A stretch of 64,000 bases of DNA, taken from positions 1 to 64,000 of the forward strand of contig JAFXQI010000012.1 of NCBI GenBank assembly GCA_017527155.1. Direction: 5' to 3'. The notes under the pieces are model-generated. The model was given only the letters and a program-made list of their open reading frames with translations, searched no databases and had not been told where the DNA came from. Below are positions 15,607 through 23,329 of the stretch, one piece after another; within the stretch, counting starts at the first letter, position 1, and each line of letters opens with the position of its first letter. The position numbers were made by a program, and so were the translations under genes. The stretch is from Kiritimatiellia bacterium. GTDB taxonomy: Bacteria; Verrucomicrobiota; Kiritimatiellia; CAIQIC01; Lenti-01.

Positions 15607-16485
15607 TTACATCGTGCGGGAGGCGCGGTGGAGGGTCTGGCGCTCGGCGCGGGTGAGGGACTCGATGCCGTCGCGGGCGATCTTTTCGAGGATGCGGTCC
15701 ACTTCCTCGCGGGAGGGCGGCGGGTCGCGGTCGGGGTCGCGCGAGAAGGGGGACCGCCGGGCGTCGCCGCCGCCGAAGGGCCACTTGAAGCCGCCGCCGA
15801 TGCGCGAGAGCAGGCGCCGGAAGTGGCGGTTCTCGAAAAGCTGGTCGATGTAGAGGAAGCCCGCGAAGGCGCCCGCCAGGTGCGCCGCGTACGCGATGTT
15901 GTCGTTCGCGCCGCCCGTCACCAGCAGGAACTGCAGCAGCGAGATGCCCGCGACGATCTTCCACGCGGCCGCGGTGACGGGGAAGATGAAGACGAAGATC
16001 GTCAGCTCGCGCTTGGGGTACAGCGTCGCGAACGCGCCCAGGATGCCAAAGATCGCGCCCGACGCGCCCACGCAGGATGCCGCCGCCGACCCGGACAACC
16101 ACAGCCAGCCGAGTCCGCCGATGATGCCGCTCAGCAGGTACATCGCGAGGAAGTGGCGCGAGCCCATGGTGCGCTCCGTCTCGGGGCCGAGGAAGTAGAG
16201 CGTCATCATGTTGAACAGGATGTGGATGAAGCCGCCGTGCAGGAACATGTACGTCAGCGGCTGCCAGACCATCCCCTGCTTCACGCCCGCCAGGGAGAGC
16301 GCCAGGATGGAATAGAGATAGTTGAAAATCGGGCTGCGCAGGACGCCGCACCCGATCCACGTGACGAGATACGCCGCGATGTTCGCCTTCATGAGCCACC
16401 CCGTCACCGGGGGCAGGCGGTCGAAGAAGCCGCCGCCGCGCGGGGCCGAGAAGGGGCTGAAGGGCCGACCGTAGTAGCCGCTCAC
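15607..16485 (-). CDS. Rhomboid family intramembrane serine protease
   Basis: This 292-residue protein has six or more membrane helices and the rhomboid catalytic set: GASGAIFG with nucleophile S142 and H202 in YAAHLAGAFAG. The HxxxN pattern (H88, N92 in FIHILFNMM) is also in place. It should cleave membrane-spanning substrates within the bilayer. The C-terminal 70 residues are cytoplasmic, basic and acidic mixed, with a short helical motif (SREEVDRILEKIARDGIESLTRAERQTL) seen after rhomboid domains in other bacteria. Its ATG overlaps the stop of the upstream 114-residue gene (ATGA), so the two are translationally coupled. Confidence 0.92.
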   Translation of the reverse strand: MSGYYGRPFSPFSAPRGGGFFDRLPPVTGWLMKANIAAYLVTWIGCGVLRSPIFNYLYSILALSLAGVKQGMVWQPLTYMFLHGGFIHILFNMMTLYFLGPETERTMGSRHFLAMYLLSGIIGGLGWLWLSGSAAASCVGASGAIFGILGAFATLYPKRELTIFVFIFPVTAAAWKIVAGISLLQFLLVTGGANDNIAYAAHLAGAFAGFLYIDQLFENRHFRRLLSRIGGGFKWPFGGGDARRSPFSRDPDRDPPPSREEVDRILEKIARDGIESLTRAERQTLHRASRTM

Positions 16486-16826
16486 GCTTCACCGCCTTCC
16501 GCGAGCAGCGCGTGGAGCGCCACCGAGGCCTCGTACTGGTGGAGGGCGGTGCGGTAGATGGCGACGCCTTCCTGCTGCGCCGCCGATTCCATGTCCTCCG
16601 GCACCGGCCGCGACGTGCAGACCAGGATCGCGGGAATCCCCACCAGCGTCGCGACGGCGATCGTGTTCTTGTGCGCCTGGATGGTCATCAGCACCGCGCC
16701 CTCCGACGCGTTGCCCATCACGTCGCTGAGCAGGTCGGAGGTGAATCCGGTGGTGAACTCCGCGTCCGCGGGGCCCGCGAGCACGCACTCGGTGGAGGGG
16801 ATGGAGAGAAGGCGGTCGAGTTTCAC
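16482..16826 (-). CDS. Small DRTGG-like domain protein
   Basis: The 114-residue product starts at GTG (16826) and resembles the DRTGG domain found near HPr kinase and phosphotransacetylase sequences. It has a conserved 'GNASEGAVLMTIQAHKNTIAVATLVGIPAILVC' core and the ending EDMESAAQQEGVAIYRT, which implies an alpha/beta fold that binds a small ligand or partner. In related operons such proteins accompany signalling or redox modules; here it is coupled to a rhomboid protease and preceded by a two-helix membrane protein, 10 bp away. Function is unknown. The family assignment is by pattern only and should be treated as moderate. Confidence 0.65.
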   Translation of the reverse strand: MKLDRLLSIPSTECVLAGPADAEFTTGFTSDLLSDVMGNASEGAVLMTIQAHKNTIAVATLVGIPAILVCTSRPVPEDMESAAQQEGVAIYRTALHQYEASVALHALLAEGGEA

Positions 16827-16836
16827 GGCTGGGACG

Positions 16837-17109
16837 TCAGTTGACCGGCGCCGACGGGTATTCCATGGGCGCCTTCTGCGGCTCGTCCGGGGACTCCGGA
16901 ATCCAGTGCTGGAACATGTAATGGACGCCGAACGCGAATCCGGCGGCCGCCACCAGCGCCACGACGGTGTGGAGGATGCGACGCCCCGTCGTCGGCGAGT
17001 ACCGCGCGTTCTTCAGGGCGATCGGCACGATGAAAATCAGGAGCCCCAGACCCAGCGCGATGCCGAGCCGGACGAGGACTTCGAGGACCGGATAGTTCGG
17101 ATTGTTCAT
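16837..17109 (-). CDS. Small membrane protein with two transmembrane helices
   Basis: This 90-residue protein (MNNPNYPVLEVLVRLGIALG...) has two hydrophobic helices, about residues 8-30 and 45-66, joined by a short basic loop (KNARYSPTTGRRIL), and a Pro/Glu-rich soluble tail. No family was recognised. The start at 17109 is supported by a strong promoter whose -10 hexamer lies only 7 nt upstream; the longer in-frame version would begin inside the promoter. It is the first gene of a three-gene run with the DRTGG-like protein and the rhomboid protease. Confidence 0.75.
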   Translation of the reverse strand: MNNPNYPVLEVLVRLGIALGLGLLIFIVPIALKNARYSPTTGRRILHTVVALVAAAGFAFGVHYMFQHWIPESPDEPQKAPMEYPSAPVN

Positions 17110-17116
17110 GCGGCGA

Positions 17117-17146
17117 ACCATACCGCACCCGCCCCCCCGCTTGCAA
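17117..17146 (-). promoter_or_regulatory. Leaderless promoter of the small membrane protein-rhomboid operon
   Basis: TTGCAA (17146-17141), 18-bp spacer, TATGGT (17122-17117), then 7 nt to the ATG. Confidence 0.75.
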
Positions 17147-17227
17147 GCCCCATCACCGCCGCGCGGAAGCGTGGCCCTTCCCCGCGGAGGGCGCAACGGG
17201 AAGGGGGAGGGGACGGGGTGCGAGCGC

Positions 17228-19483
17228 TCAGTTGCCGGCGCGGCGGGGGCGGCGCGGACGGCGGGGAGGGCGGGGAGGGCGGGCTTCCGGGAGGGCGAAG
17301 TCGATGCGCTGGAGGCGTTCGTCGACGGCGGCGAGGATGACGTCCACGGGCTGGCCGAGGCGGTAGGGGGAGCCGCCGGAACGGCCGCGGGCGGAGCATT
17401 GGTCGTCGGCGACGCAGTACCGCTCCTTGCCGAGCGCGGCGTAGGGGAGCATGCCCTGCTGGAGCGTGTCGGGGAGCTCGACGATCAGGCCCTTCGGGGT
17501 GAGGCCGACGATGACGCCCGGCCAGGGACCGACGTCGTGCCGCTCCAGCCGTTCGGCGTACCAGCGGATGCGCTTGGCGACGACGGCCTGGATTTCCATC
17601 TCCGCGGATTCGCGTTCGGTGCCGGAGCAGTGGACGGCGAGGGCGGCGATGTCTTCGGCGGAGTAGGCGGGGCGGCGGCGGCGTTCTTCGAGGGCGTTCA
17701 GGATGCGGTGGAGCAGCAGGTCGGGATAGCGGCGGATGGGCGAGGTGAAGTGGGCGTAGCGTTCGAAGCCGAGCCCGAAATGCGGCAGGCATTCGGCGGC
17801 GTAGACGGCGCGTTTCATGTTGCGCAGGAGCGTGAGCGTCACCATGTACTGCTCCGGGCGCCCGACGACGCCGCGCGCGATGCCGTTGAGTTCCTGGGCG
17901 TCGCGCCGCCGCAGGCCGTCCTGCCCGAGCGCGCGCAGTTCGGTATCCATGCGCGCCCACTGCTCGTCGGACGGCTCCTCGTGGATGCGGTAGATGCAGG
18001 GGAGACCGGCAGAAAAAACCTTCTCGGCGACGGCGCGGTTCGCGGCGAGCATGCATTCCTCGATGAGCGCGTACGCCTCCGACGAGCCGCGCTTCTCGAA
18101 CCCCGCCGTCCGCCCCTCCGCGTCCACGAGCACGTGCACCTCGGGGAGCGAGAAGTCGAGCGCGCCTTCCGCGAAACGGCGTTCGCGCAGGACGCGGGCC
18201 AGGTCGCGCAGGCGTCCGAGCGCGGGGAGGACGCGCTCCGGGATGCGTCCCGGCCCGGCCCCGTCGAACCAGGCCTGCACCTGTTCGTAGCTCAGGCAGG
18301 CGGCGGAGCGGATGACCGACCGGAAGGTGCGGACGGCGGTGCGGGTTCCGTCCGGGAGGAAATCCATCTCGACGCTGTGCGTCCAGTGGTCCTCGCCCGG
18401 CTGGAGGCTGCACACGCGGACGGTGAGGTCCTCGGGCAGCATGCGGATCACGCGGTCGGGCAGGTAGGTGCTGTTGCCGCGGCGGCGGGCTTCGAGATCG
18501 ATCTCCGACCCCGGCTCCACGTACGCCGCCACGTCCGCGATGTGCACCCCCAGGCGCCACCCGCCGCCGTCGAGCGGGTCGACGGACACCGCGTCGTCGT
18601 AGTCGTGCGCGTCGGCGGGGTCGATCGTCACGATCGTCCGCCCCCGCAGGTCCTCGCGGCCGCGCGGCACGGCGCCGTCCGCGCCCCGGCGCGGCGGCCG
18701 GGCGCGACGGGCTTCCTTGACGACGGCCTGCGGAAACTCCTCCCGCCGTCCGTGGTCCAGCAGGATGGCCGGTATGTCGTTCGCCGGGTCCTCCGGGTCG
18801 CCGAGGTCCTCGGTGAACTCCGCCCGCAGCACCGCCTCCGATCCCGCCTCCGGCTCCAGCAGCCGCGCCGCCGCGAGGTGCCCCGCGTGCGCGGCGAGCG
18901 CCGCCGGATCGCCCTCCAGCCGCACGTTCGCGGGCAGGAGCGGATCGCGCGGCACGAGATAGGCGTAGTAGGGGGTGGTGCGCAGGACGCCGACGACGTG
19001 CGTCCGCCGGCGTTCCAGAACCTTGACCACCTGCGCCCAGCGGACGTCCCCGCGCCCGCTGCCCGCATCGCCGAACATCCGCGCCGAAGCCGCGCTGCGC
19101 ACCTCGGGCTGCACCTGGACCCGGTCACCGTTGAGCGCCGCCCCCGTGCGCTCGGGGCGGATCCGCAGCAGCGGCGAATCCGGCGAATCCGGAACGAGCC
19201 AGCAGGACCCGTTCGCCCGCACCCGGAACACGCCCTCCGCGAGCCCCGCCGTCTTGCGCGACGATGCGCTCCAACGGCCGCCGCGCGAGGGTGCGGCGAT
19301 TCCGCGGTCCTGGAGGTCGCGCAGCGCGGTGCGCAGCGCCCCGCGTTCGCCGGGACCGAGTCCCAGCGCCTTCGCGAGGTCGCGCTCCCGTACCGGCTTC
19401 GCTCCCGGCGCGGTGAACAGCGTTTCCAGACGCCGCACCAGGGCCGCGCCCTGCCTGTTTCCGTTCGTTTCGGTAGTCTTCAT
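17228..19483 (-). CDS. rnr: Ribonuclease R (RNB family exoribonuclease)
   Basis: This 751-residue protein has the RNase II/R layout: an N-terminal winged-helix-like region, cold-shock domains, an RNB catalytic domain and a C-terminal S1 domain. The catalytic metal-binding motif DPADAHDYDD is at residues 288-297, and GNSTYLPDRVIRMLPE follows near 338. The S1 domain begins near residue 655 (GPWPGVIVGLTPKGLIVELP). RNase R degrades structured RNA from the 3' end and helps in rRNA and mRNA turnover. The C-terminus is short and basic (PRPPRRPRRPRRAGN). A sigma70-like promoter ends 6 nt before the ATG, implying a leaderless transcript. It is a single-gene unit. Confidence 0.93.
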   Translation of the reverse strand: MKTTETNGNRQGAALVRRLETLFTAPGAKPVRERDLAKALGLGPGERGALRTALRDLQDRGIAAPSRGGRWSASSRKTAGLAEGVFRVRANGSCWLVPDSPDSPLLRIRPERTGAALNGDRVQVQPEVRSAASARMFGDAGSGRGDVRWAQVVKVLERRRTHVVGVLRTTPYYAYLVPRDPLLPANVRLEGDPAALAAHAGHLAAARLLEPEAGSEAVLRAEFTEDLGDPEDPANDIPAILLDHGRREEFPQAVVKEARRARPPRRGADGAVPRGREDLRGRTIVTIDPADAHDYDDAVSVDPLDGGGWRLGVHIADVAAYVEPGSEIDLEARRRGNSTYLPDRVIRMLPEDLTVRVCSLQPGEDHWTHSVEMDFLPDGTRTAVRTFRSVIRSAACLSYEQVQAWFDGAGPGRIPERVLPALGRLRDLARVLRERRFAEGALDFSLPEVHVLVDAEGRTAGFEKRGSSEAYALIEECMLAANRAVAEKVFSAGLPCIYRIHEEPSDEQWARMDTELRALGQDGLRRRDAQELNGIARGVVGRPEQYMVTLTLLRNMKRAVYAAECLPHFGLGFERYAHFTSPIRRYPDLLLHRILNALEERRRRPAYSAEDIAALAVHCSGTERESAEMEIQAVVAKRIRWYAERLERHDVGPWPGVIVGLTPKGLIVELPDTLQQGMLPYAALGKERYCVADDQCSARGRSGGSPYRLGQPVDVILAAVDERLQRIDFALPEARPPRPPRRPRRPRRAGN

Positions 19484-19489
19484 GCGGCC

Positions 19490-19518
19490 ATCATACCCGA
19501 TTTCCCTGTCCTGCGCAA
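19490..19518 (-). promoter_or_regulatory. Leaderless promoter of rnr
   Basis: TTGCGC (19518-19513), 17-bp spacer, TATGAT (19495-19490), 6 nt to the ATG at 19483. Confidence 0.8.
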
Positions 19519-19614
19519 AGCCCGGTTGCGGCGGGTGCAGACGGGCTGCAGAGGGAGGGGAAAGGGGAGGGGGACCGACGGGGCGGCCACGGGCGGACCG
19601 GGACAGGGAGGGAA

Positions 19615-20094
19615 TCAGGAGGGGAAGACGAAGCGGTAGGCGGGGAGGGCGAGGTAGGGGGCGGGGGCGGGGTCGGGGTGCCAGCCGGCGGAGCGGAAGG
19701 CGGCGAGGGAGGGGGCGTTTTCGATGCGGACCCAGGCGGTCATGGGGCGGGGGTCGGGGTGCAGGAGGAGGTGATGGCGGGTGCCGTCGTTGATGAGGGG
19801 GGCGGAGAGGTGGCGGCCGCGGCAGGGGGGGGCGAGGTAGACGCTGATTTCGGGTTCGCCAAGGTGGTTGTCTTCGAAGCGGACGTAGCCGGCGGGGAGG
19901 CCGTCGTGTTCGGCGATGTAGAGGTGGCGGGTGGTGCCGAGGAGGGTTGTTTTATACCACTTCTGGTGGGTTTCCCAGGGGATGGGTTCGTGGGTGCGGA
20001 AGGTGTGCGCGAGGAGGGCCGGGTCGTTGGCCCAGGTCCAGACGAGGCGGCAGTCGGAGTCGGTGGCGGGGCGGAAGGTGAGGGGATTGTTCAT
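19615..20094 (-). CDS. GNAT family N-acetyltransferase
   Basis: This 159-residue protein has the GNAT fold pattern: MNNPLTFRPATDSDCRLVWTWANDP at the N-terminus, the central strand GYVRFEDNHLGEPEISVYLAPPCRGRHLSAPLI with the acetyl-CoA pyrophosphate loop (CRGRHLSAP), and WVRIENAPSLAAFRSAGW near residue 125. This subtype resembles the acetyltransferases that modify sugar or antibiotic amines (Acetyltransf_3 type). It is the last gene of a four-gene envelope operon, 9 bp after ArnD, so an amino sugar on lipid A or LPS is a plausible substrate. That role is inferred only from position. Confidence 0.78.
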   Translation of the reverse strand: MNNPLTFRPATDSDCRLVWTWANDPALLAHTFRTHEPIPWETHQKWYKTTLLGTTRHLYIAEHDGLPAGYVRFEDNHLGEPEISVYLAPPCRGRHLSAPLINDGTRHHLLLHPDPRPMTAWVRIENAPSLAAFRSAGWHPDPAPAPYLALPAYRFVFPS

Positions 20095-20103
20095 GGATGG
20101 GCC

Positions 20104-21030
20104 TCAGGGGGTGGGCGGGGTTTCGGGGTCGATGGTGGCGAGGGAGCCTTCGCGGCCGGGGGTGGTGTGGAGGTCGAGGCGGGCGGTGGGGAGGGTCGTC
20201 AGGTCGGCGGGGAGGAGGGTTTCCAGGGCGGTGAAGGTGTGGCCGGCGGAGAGGGCGCGGTCGAGGAAGTCGCGGAAGAGGGTGTGGCAGGCGACGCCTT
20301 CGGCTTCGGCGTGGATGCAGAGGACGCGGAGGGGGGTGGGGGTGGGCGCTTCGATGAGGGCGAGGAGGCGGGCGTTGTAGTTTTCGGCGGTGGTGCCGTC
20401 GCGGCCGATGAGTTCGTCGTAGGTGGGAAGGGTGGTGGGGATCTGGGGTTGGGGCGAGGGGGTGCCGTCGGGGAGGAGGGGGCGGAAGATGTAGCTGCCG
20501 CGGCAGTCGGAGTTGTAGCGGAGGGTGGGGAAGCCGGACTTGGCGAGGGCGGTGTCGGGGGAGGCTTGCCAGCCGGGGGCGGCGGAGGTGGTGACGGGGC
20601 GGCCGAGGATGCGCTGGAGTTCGGCCATGCCGCGGGTGAGTTGGTCGGTGGCTTCGGCGCGGCCTTTTCCGGGATGCGCGGCGCGGGCTTGCCAGCCGTG
20701 GTGGTCCCAGGCGTGGAGGCCGATTTCGTGGCCGAGGTCGGCGGTCTGGCGGATGATGCTTTCGCAGCGGCGGCCGATGCGCGGGCCGGGGCCGAGGGTG
20801 CCCTTGAGGAGGATGTCCCAGCCGTAGAGGTTGGGGGCGTTGGAGTGGAGCATCTTCAGGAAGAACGCGGGCTTGAGGAGCCGGAAGAGGTGGCGGCCCA
20901 TGTTGTCGGGGCCCACGGAGAAGTAGAAGGTGGCGCGTTGGCCGCGGTCGGCCAGCAGGCGCGCGAGGGGAAGGACGCCGAGGCGGGTGCCGCGGAGGGT
21001 GTCTACGTCGATTTTGAGGCCGATTTGCAT
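20104..21030 (-). CDS. Polysaccharide deacetylase, ArnD-like
   Basis: This 308-residue protein has the NodB/polysaccharide deacetylase fold and closely resembles ArnD, which removes the formyl group from undecaprenyl-phosphate-Ara4FN during aminoarabinose modification of lipid A. Diagnostic segments are MQIGLKIDVDTLRGTRLG at the start (metal ligand Asp), the GHEIGLHAWDHHGWQ motif near residues 110-124 and the late RVLCIHAEAEG histidine segment. The start at 21030 follows an AAGGAG ribosome-binding site, and the catalytic strand begins at once. No other arn genes are in the window. The neighbours (LPS-type kinase, WaaE-like transferase, GNAT) support an envelope-glycolipid role. Confidence 0.85.
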   Translation of the reverse strand: MQIGLKIDVDTLRGTRLGVLPLARLLADRGQRATFYFSVGPDNMGRHLFRLLKPAFFLKMLHSNAPNLYGWDILLKGTLGPGPRIGRRCESIIRQTADLGHEIGLHAWDHHGWQARAAHPGKGRAEATDQLTRGMAELQRILGRPVTTSAAPGWQASPDTALAKSGFPTLRYNSDCRGSYIFRPLLPDGTPSPQPQIPTTLPTYDELIGRDGTTAENYNARLLALIEAPTPTPLRVLCIHAEAEGVACHTLFRDFLDRALSAGHTFTALETLLPADLTTLPTARLDLHTTPGREGSLATIDPETPPTP

Positions 21031-21043
21031 GGGGGGCTCCTTT

Positions 21044-21166
21044 TGGAAAACAACTAAAACAACTTGGAAGACAACTGGGGACAAGCGGGACGGACGGGAC
21101 AGACGGGACAACCGGGACGGAGCGGACGGATTGTGTGGAGTTGTTTTGGAGTTGTTTGAGTTGTTT
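21044..21166. repeat. Compound repeat: inverted AACAACT motifs flanking a 9-bp tandem repeat
   Basis: One end reads AAAACAACTAAAACAACT (from 21046), the other AGTTGTTTGAGTTGTTTT (to 21166). The middle (about 21083-21129) is five tandem copies of CGGGACGGA and variants. It fills exactly the space between the stop codon of the kinase-glycosidase gene and the ribosome-binding site of arnD. Confidence 0.75.
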
Positions 21167-23329
21167 TCATTCTTGGGTGTAGGTGGGCGGGGTGTCGAGG
21201 GTCCAGCGGACGGTGAGGGGGGAGGCGGAGGGGCGGGTGAAACGGAGGGTGCGGGTGCCGTCGGGGGTGGTTTGGATGCCGGTGCCGTCGTAGGTGGCGG
21301 AGGAGAGGTTGGCGAGGAGGGTGCGGAGGGCGTGGTAGGCGGGGCGGGGGCGGCGGGCGGCGGGGTCGGTGTCGTCGACGAGGCCGAAGCCGCGGGCGGC
21401 CAGGCGGAACCAGTGGACGCGTGTGACGTGTCCGGAGGCCAGGGCGAGGAGAAGGTAGCGGGCCATGTAGGCGGCGTAGTTTTCTTCGGTGACGGAAGGG
21501 TCGTTGCGGCGCGGGTCGAGGGTTTCGTAGGGGGAGGTGACGGGGGACCAGGGTCCGGTGCCGAGCAGGGGCCAGTTGGTTTCGGTGATGGCGATGCGGT
21601 CGGTCGGAAAACCGTGGACGCGGGCGGCGGCGCGCAGGAGGGCGCATTTGGCGACGAGGTCGAAGCGTCCCTGGAAGGCTTCGGGGGGGCCGCGGCGGTC
21701 GACGTACAAATGGTGGGAGAGGGCGGCGAAGGGGAGGGGCTTCTTTATCGCGTGGAGGAAGGCGAGGAGGGCGTGGGGTTCGAAGTCGATGCAGGCGGGG
21801 CCGATGGTCACGGCGCGGGGGCGGGCGGCGGAGAGGATGTCGCGGACGGGGGCGAGGAGGGTTTCGATTTCGCGCGGGTCCCAGAGGCCCCATTTGCAGC
21901 GGTTGACGGCGTGGCCGATCTCGATGGCGTCGGCCCAGTCGGAGGCGCGGGAATAGGCGAGTTCGACGAGGGTGCGCCAGGTGCCGGGGTCGGTGATGGC
22001 GCGTCGGGACTGGAGGAGGGCGAGGGTGATCGGGTGTCCGGCGCGGCGGAGTTCGCCGGCGCGGTCGAGGGTCCAGTTCCAGTGGTCGGGGCCGAGGTGG
22101 TGGTGGAGGCGGAGAAGGACGGGCAGGGGGGCGGCGCCGGGCGGGCGGAGGCCGTCGAGTTCGGCGAATTGGGGGGACCAGGTGGCGGGGTCGGGGTCGA
22201 GGGTGACGCCGATGGCGCCCGCGAAAGGGACGGGGGTGCGGAAGGATTCGGCGAGCAGGCGGTGGTATTCGCGGCGGAGGGGGAGTCCGCGGCGAAAGGC
22301 CCCGGCGAGGGCGCAGGTGACGTTGGCGTTGGAGAGGTAGCGGTGGCGGTCGCGGGAGGTGTAGGCGGGGATGGGTTGTGAGGAGCGGTCGTCCCAGATC
22401 CAGAGGTCGCGGCCGCGGGTGCGGGGCGGGGCGGTTCCGGCGGCGCGGGCGGCGGCTTCGGCGCGGCGGATGCGGGCTTCGCGGATGGGGTGGCGGTAGG
22501 GGCGCAGGGCGGTGTGGCGGGCGAAGGCGGCGCGGGTCTTGGCTTCGGCGCGCAGGAGGGTTTTGGACGGGGTGTAGCCGCGGTTGTACATGGCCAAAAA
22601 GACGCGGCGGAAGTCGCTCGGCAGGTCGAGGCGGGCGAGGTCGGCCCCGCGCTGGGCGTCGGTGGGGGCCGGGTCGCAGGCGCGCGCGCGGTTGAGGTCG
22701 AGGAAGAGAACGCGCCAGCCGTGCGGGGCGCCGGGGTCGCGCCGGAGGGGGATGTTCTGGTTGCCGAGGTCGCGGTGGACGAGGCCGGCGTCGTGGAAGG
22801 CGCGCACGGCGGTCGCGACGGCTTCGAGGAGGTCCATGAGGGGCGCGCAGAGGGGGGCCTCGGCGTAGATGCGTTCGAGTTCGGCGCGGAAGTCGGTGAG
22901 GCCGGGTTCGTACGCGGTCACGAGGCGGCTTTCGAGGAGGCGTCCGGTGCGCGGGTCGCGGCGTTCGAGGGCCGCCAGGGGCGCGGGGGTGCCGACGGCG
23001 GCGTCCTGCAGGCGGCGGGCGTTCAGGAAGGCGCGCACGGCCTTGCCCGCGATGCCGAGACGGCGGGCGGCGGCGTCGCGCCAGGCGGGGACGGGGCCGT
23101 AGGTTTTGACGACGAGGTCGTGCGGGCCGCCGCCGGGCAGGTCGTCGGGGGAGAGGATGATGCGGTCGAGGCGGTGGCGTCCGGGGGGACAGAGGAGGGT
23201 GCCGTGTGCGGCGAGGAGGTCGCCGAGGCGCGGGGCCAGCGGGCGCCAGGCGTCGGCGGGGGCGTCCGGGGTGAGCCACAGGGTCCAGCCGCCGGGGGCG
23301 TCGAGCCGCTGGTGGGCGGGGTCGGTCAT
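21167..23329 (-). CDS. LPS-type kinase fused to a glycoside hydrolase-like TIM barrel
   Basis: The 720-residue protein joins two domains. Residues 1-300 look like the Kdo/LPS kinase family (WaaP/KdkA type): K75 in VVKTYG, the catalytic loop HDAGLVHRDLGNQNI (D187, N192) and FLDLNRAR (D211) in place of DFG. Residues 306-720 resemble a clan A glycoside hydrolase barrel, with a likely acid/base in DAIEIGHAVNRCKWG (E470) and a likely nucleophile in AITETNWP (E583). The protein lacks a signal peptide. The start at 23329 overlaps the stop of the upstream glycosyltransferase gene (ATGA). A kinase that phosphorylates a core sugar combined with a glycosidase in one chain is unusual. Both assignments rest on motifs alone. 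Confidence 0.78.
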   Translation of the reverse strand: MTDPAHQRLDAPGGWTLWLTPDAPADAWRPLAPRLGDLLAAHGTLLCPPGRHRLDRIILSPDDLPGGGPHDLVVKTYGPVPAWRDAAARRLGIAGKAVRAFLNARRLQDAAVGTPAPLAALERRDPRTGRLLESRLVTAYEPGLTDFRAELERIYAEAPLCAPLMDLLEAVATAVRAFHDAGLVHRDLGNQNIPLRRDPGAPHGWRVLFLDLNRARACDPAPTDAQRGADLARLDLPSDFRRVFLAMYNRGYTPSKTLLRAEAKTRAAFARHTALRPYRHPIREARIRRAEAAARAAGTAPPRTRGRDLWIWDDRSSQPIPAYTSRDRHRYLSNANVTCALAGAFRRGLPLRREYHRLLAESFRTPVPFAGAIGVTLDPDPATWSPQFAELDGLRPPGAAPLPVLLRLHHHLGPDHWNWTLDRAGELRRAGHPITLALLQSRRAITDPGTWRTLVELAYSRASDWADAIEIGHAVNRCKWGLWDPREIETLLAPVRDILSAARPRAVTIGPACIDFEPHALLAFLHAIKKPLPFAALSHHLYVDRRGPPEAFQGRFDLVAKCALLRAAARVHGFPTDRIAITETNWPLLGTGPWSPVTSPYETLDPRRNDPSVTEENYAAYMARYLLLALASGHVTRVHWFRLAARGFGLVDDTDPAARRPRPAYHALRTLLANLSSATYDGTGIQTTPDGTRTLRFTRPSASPLTVRWTLDTPPTYTQE

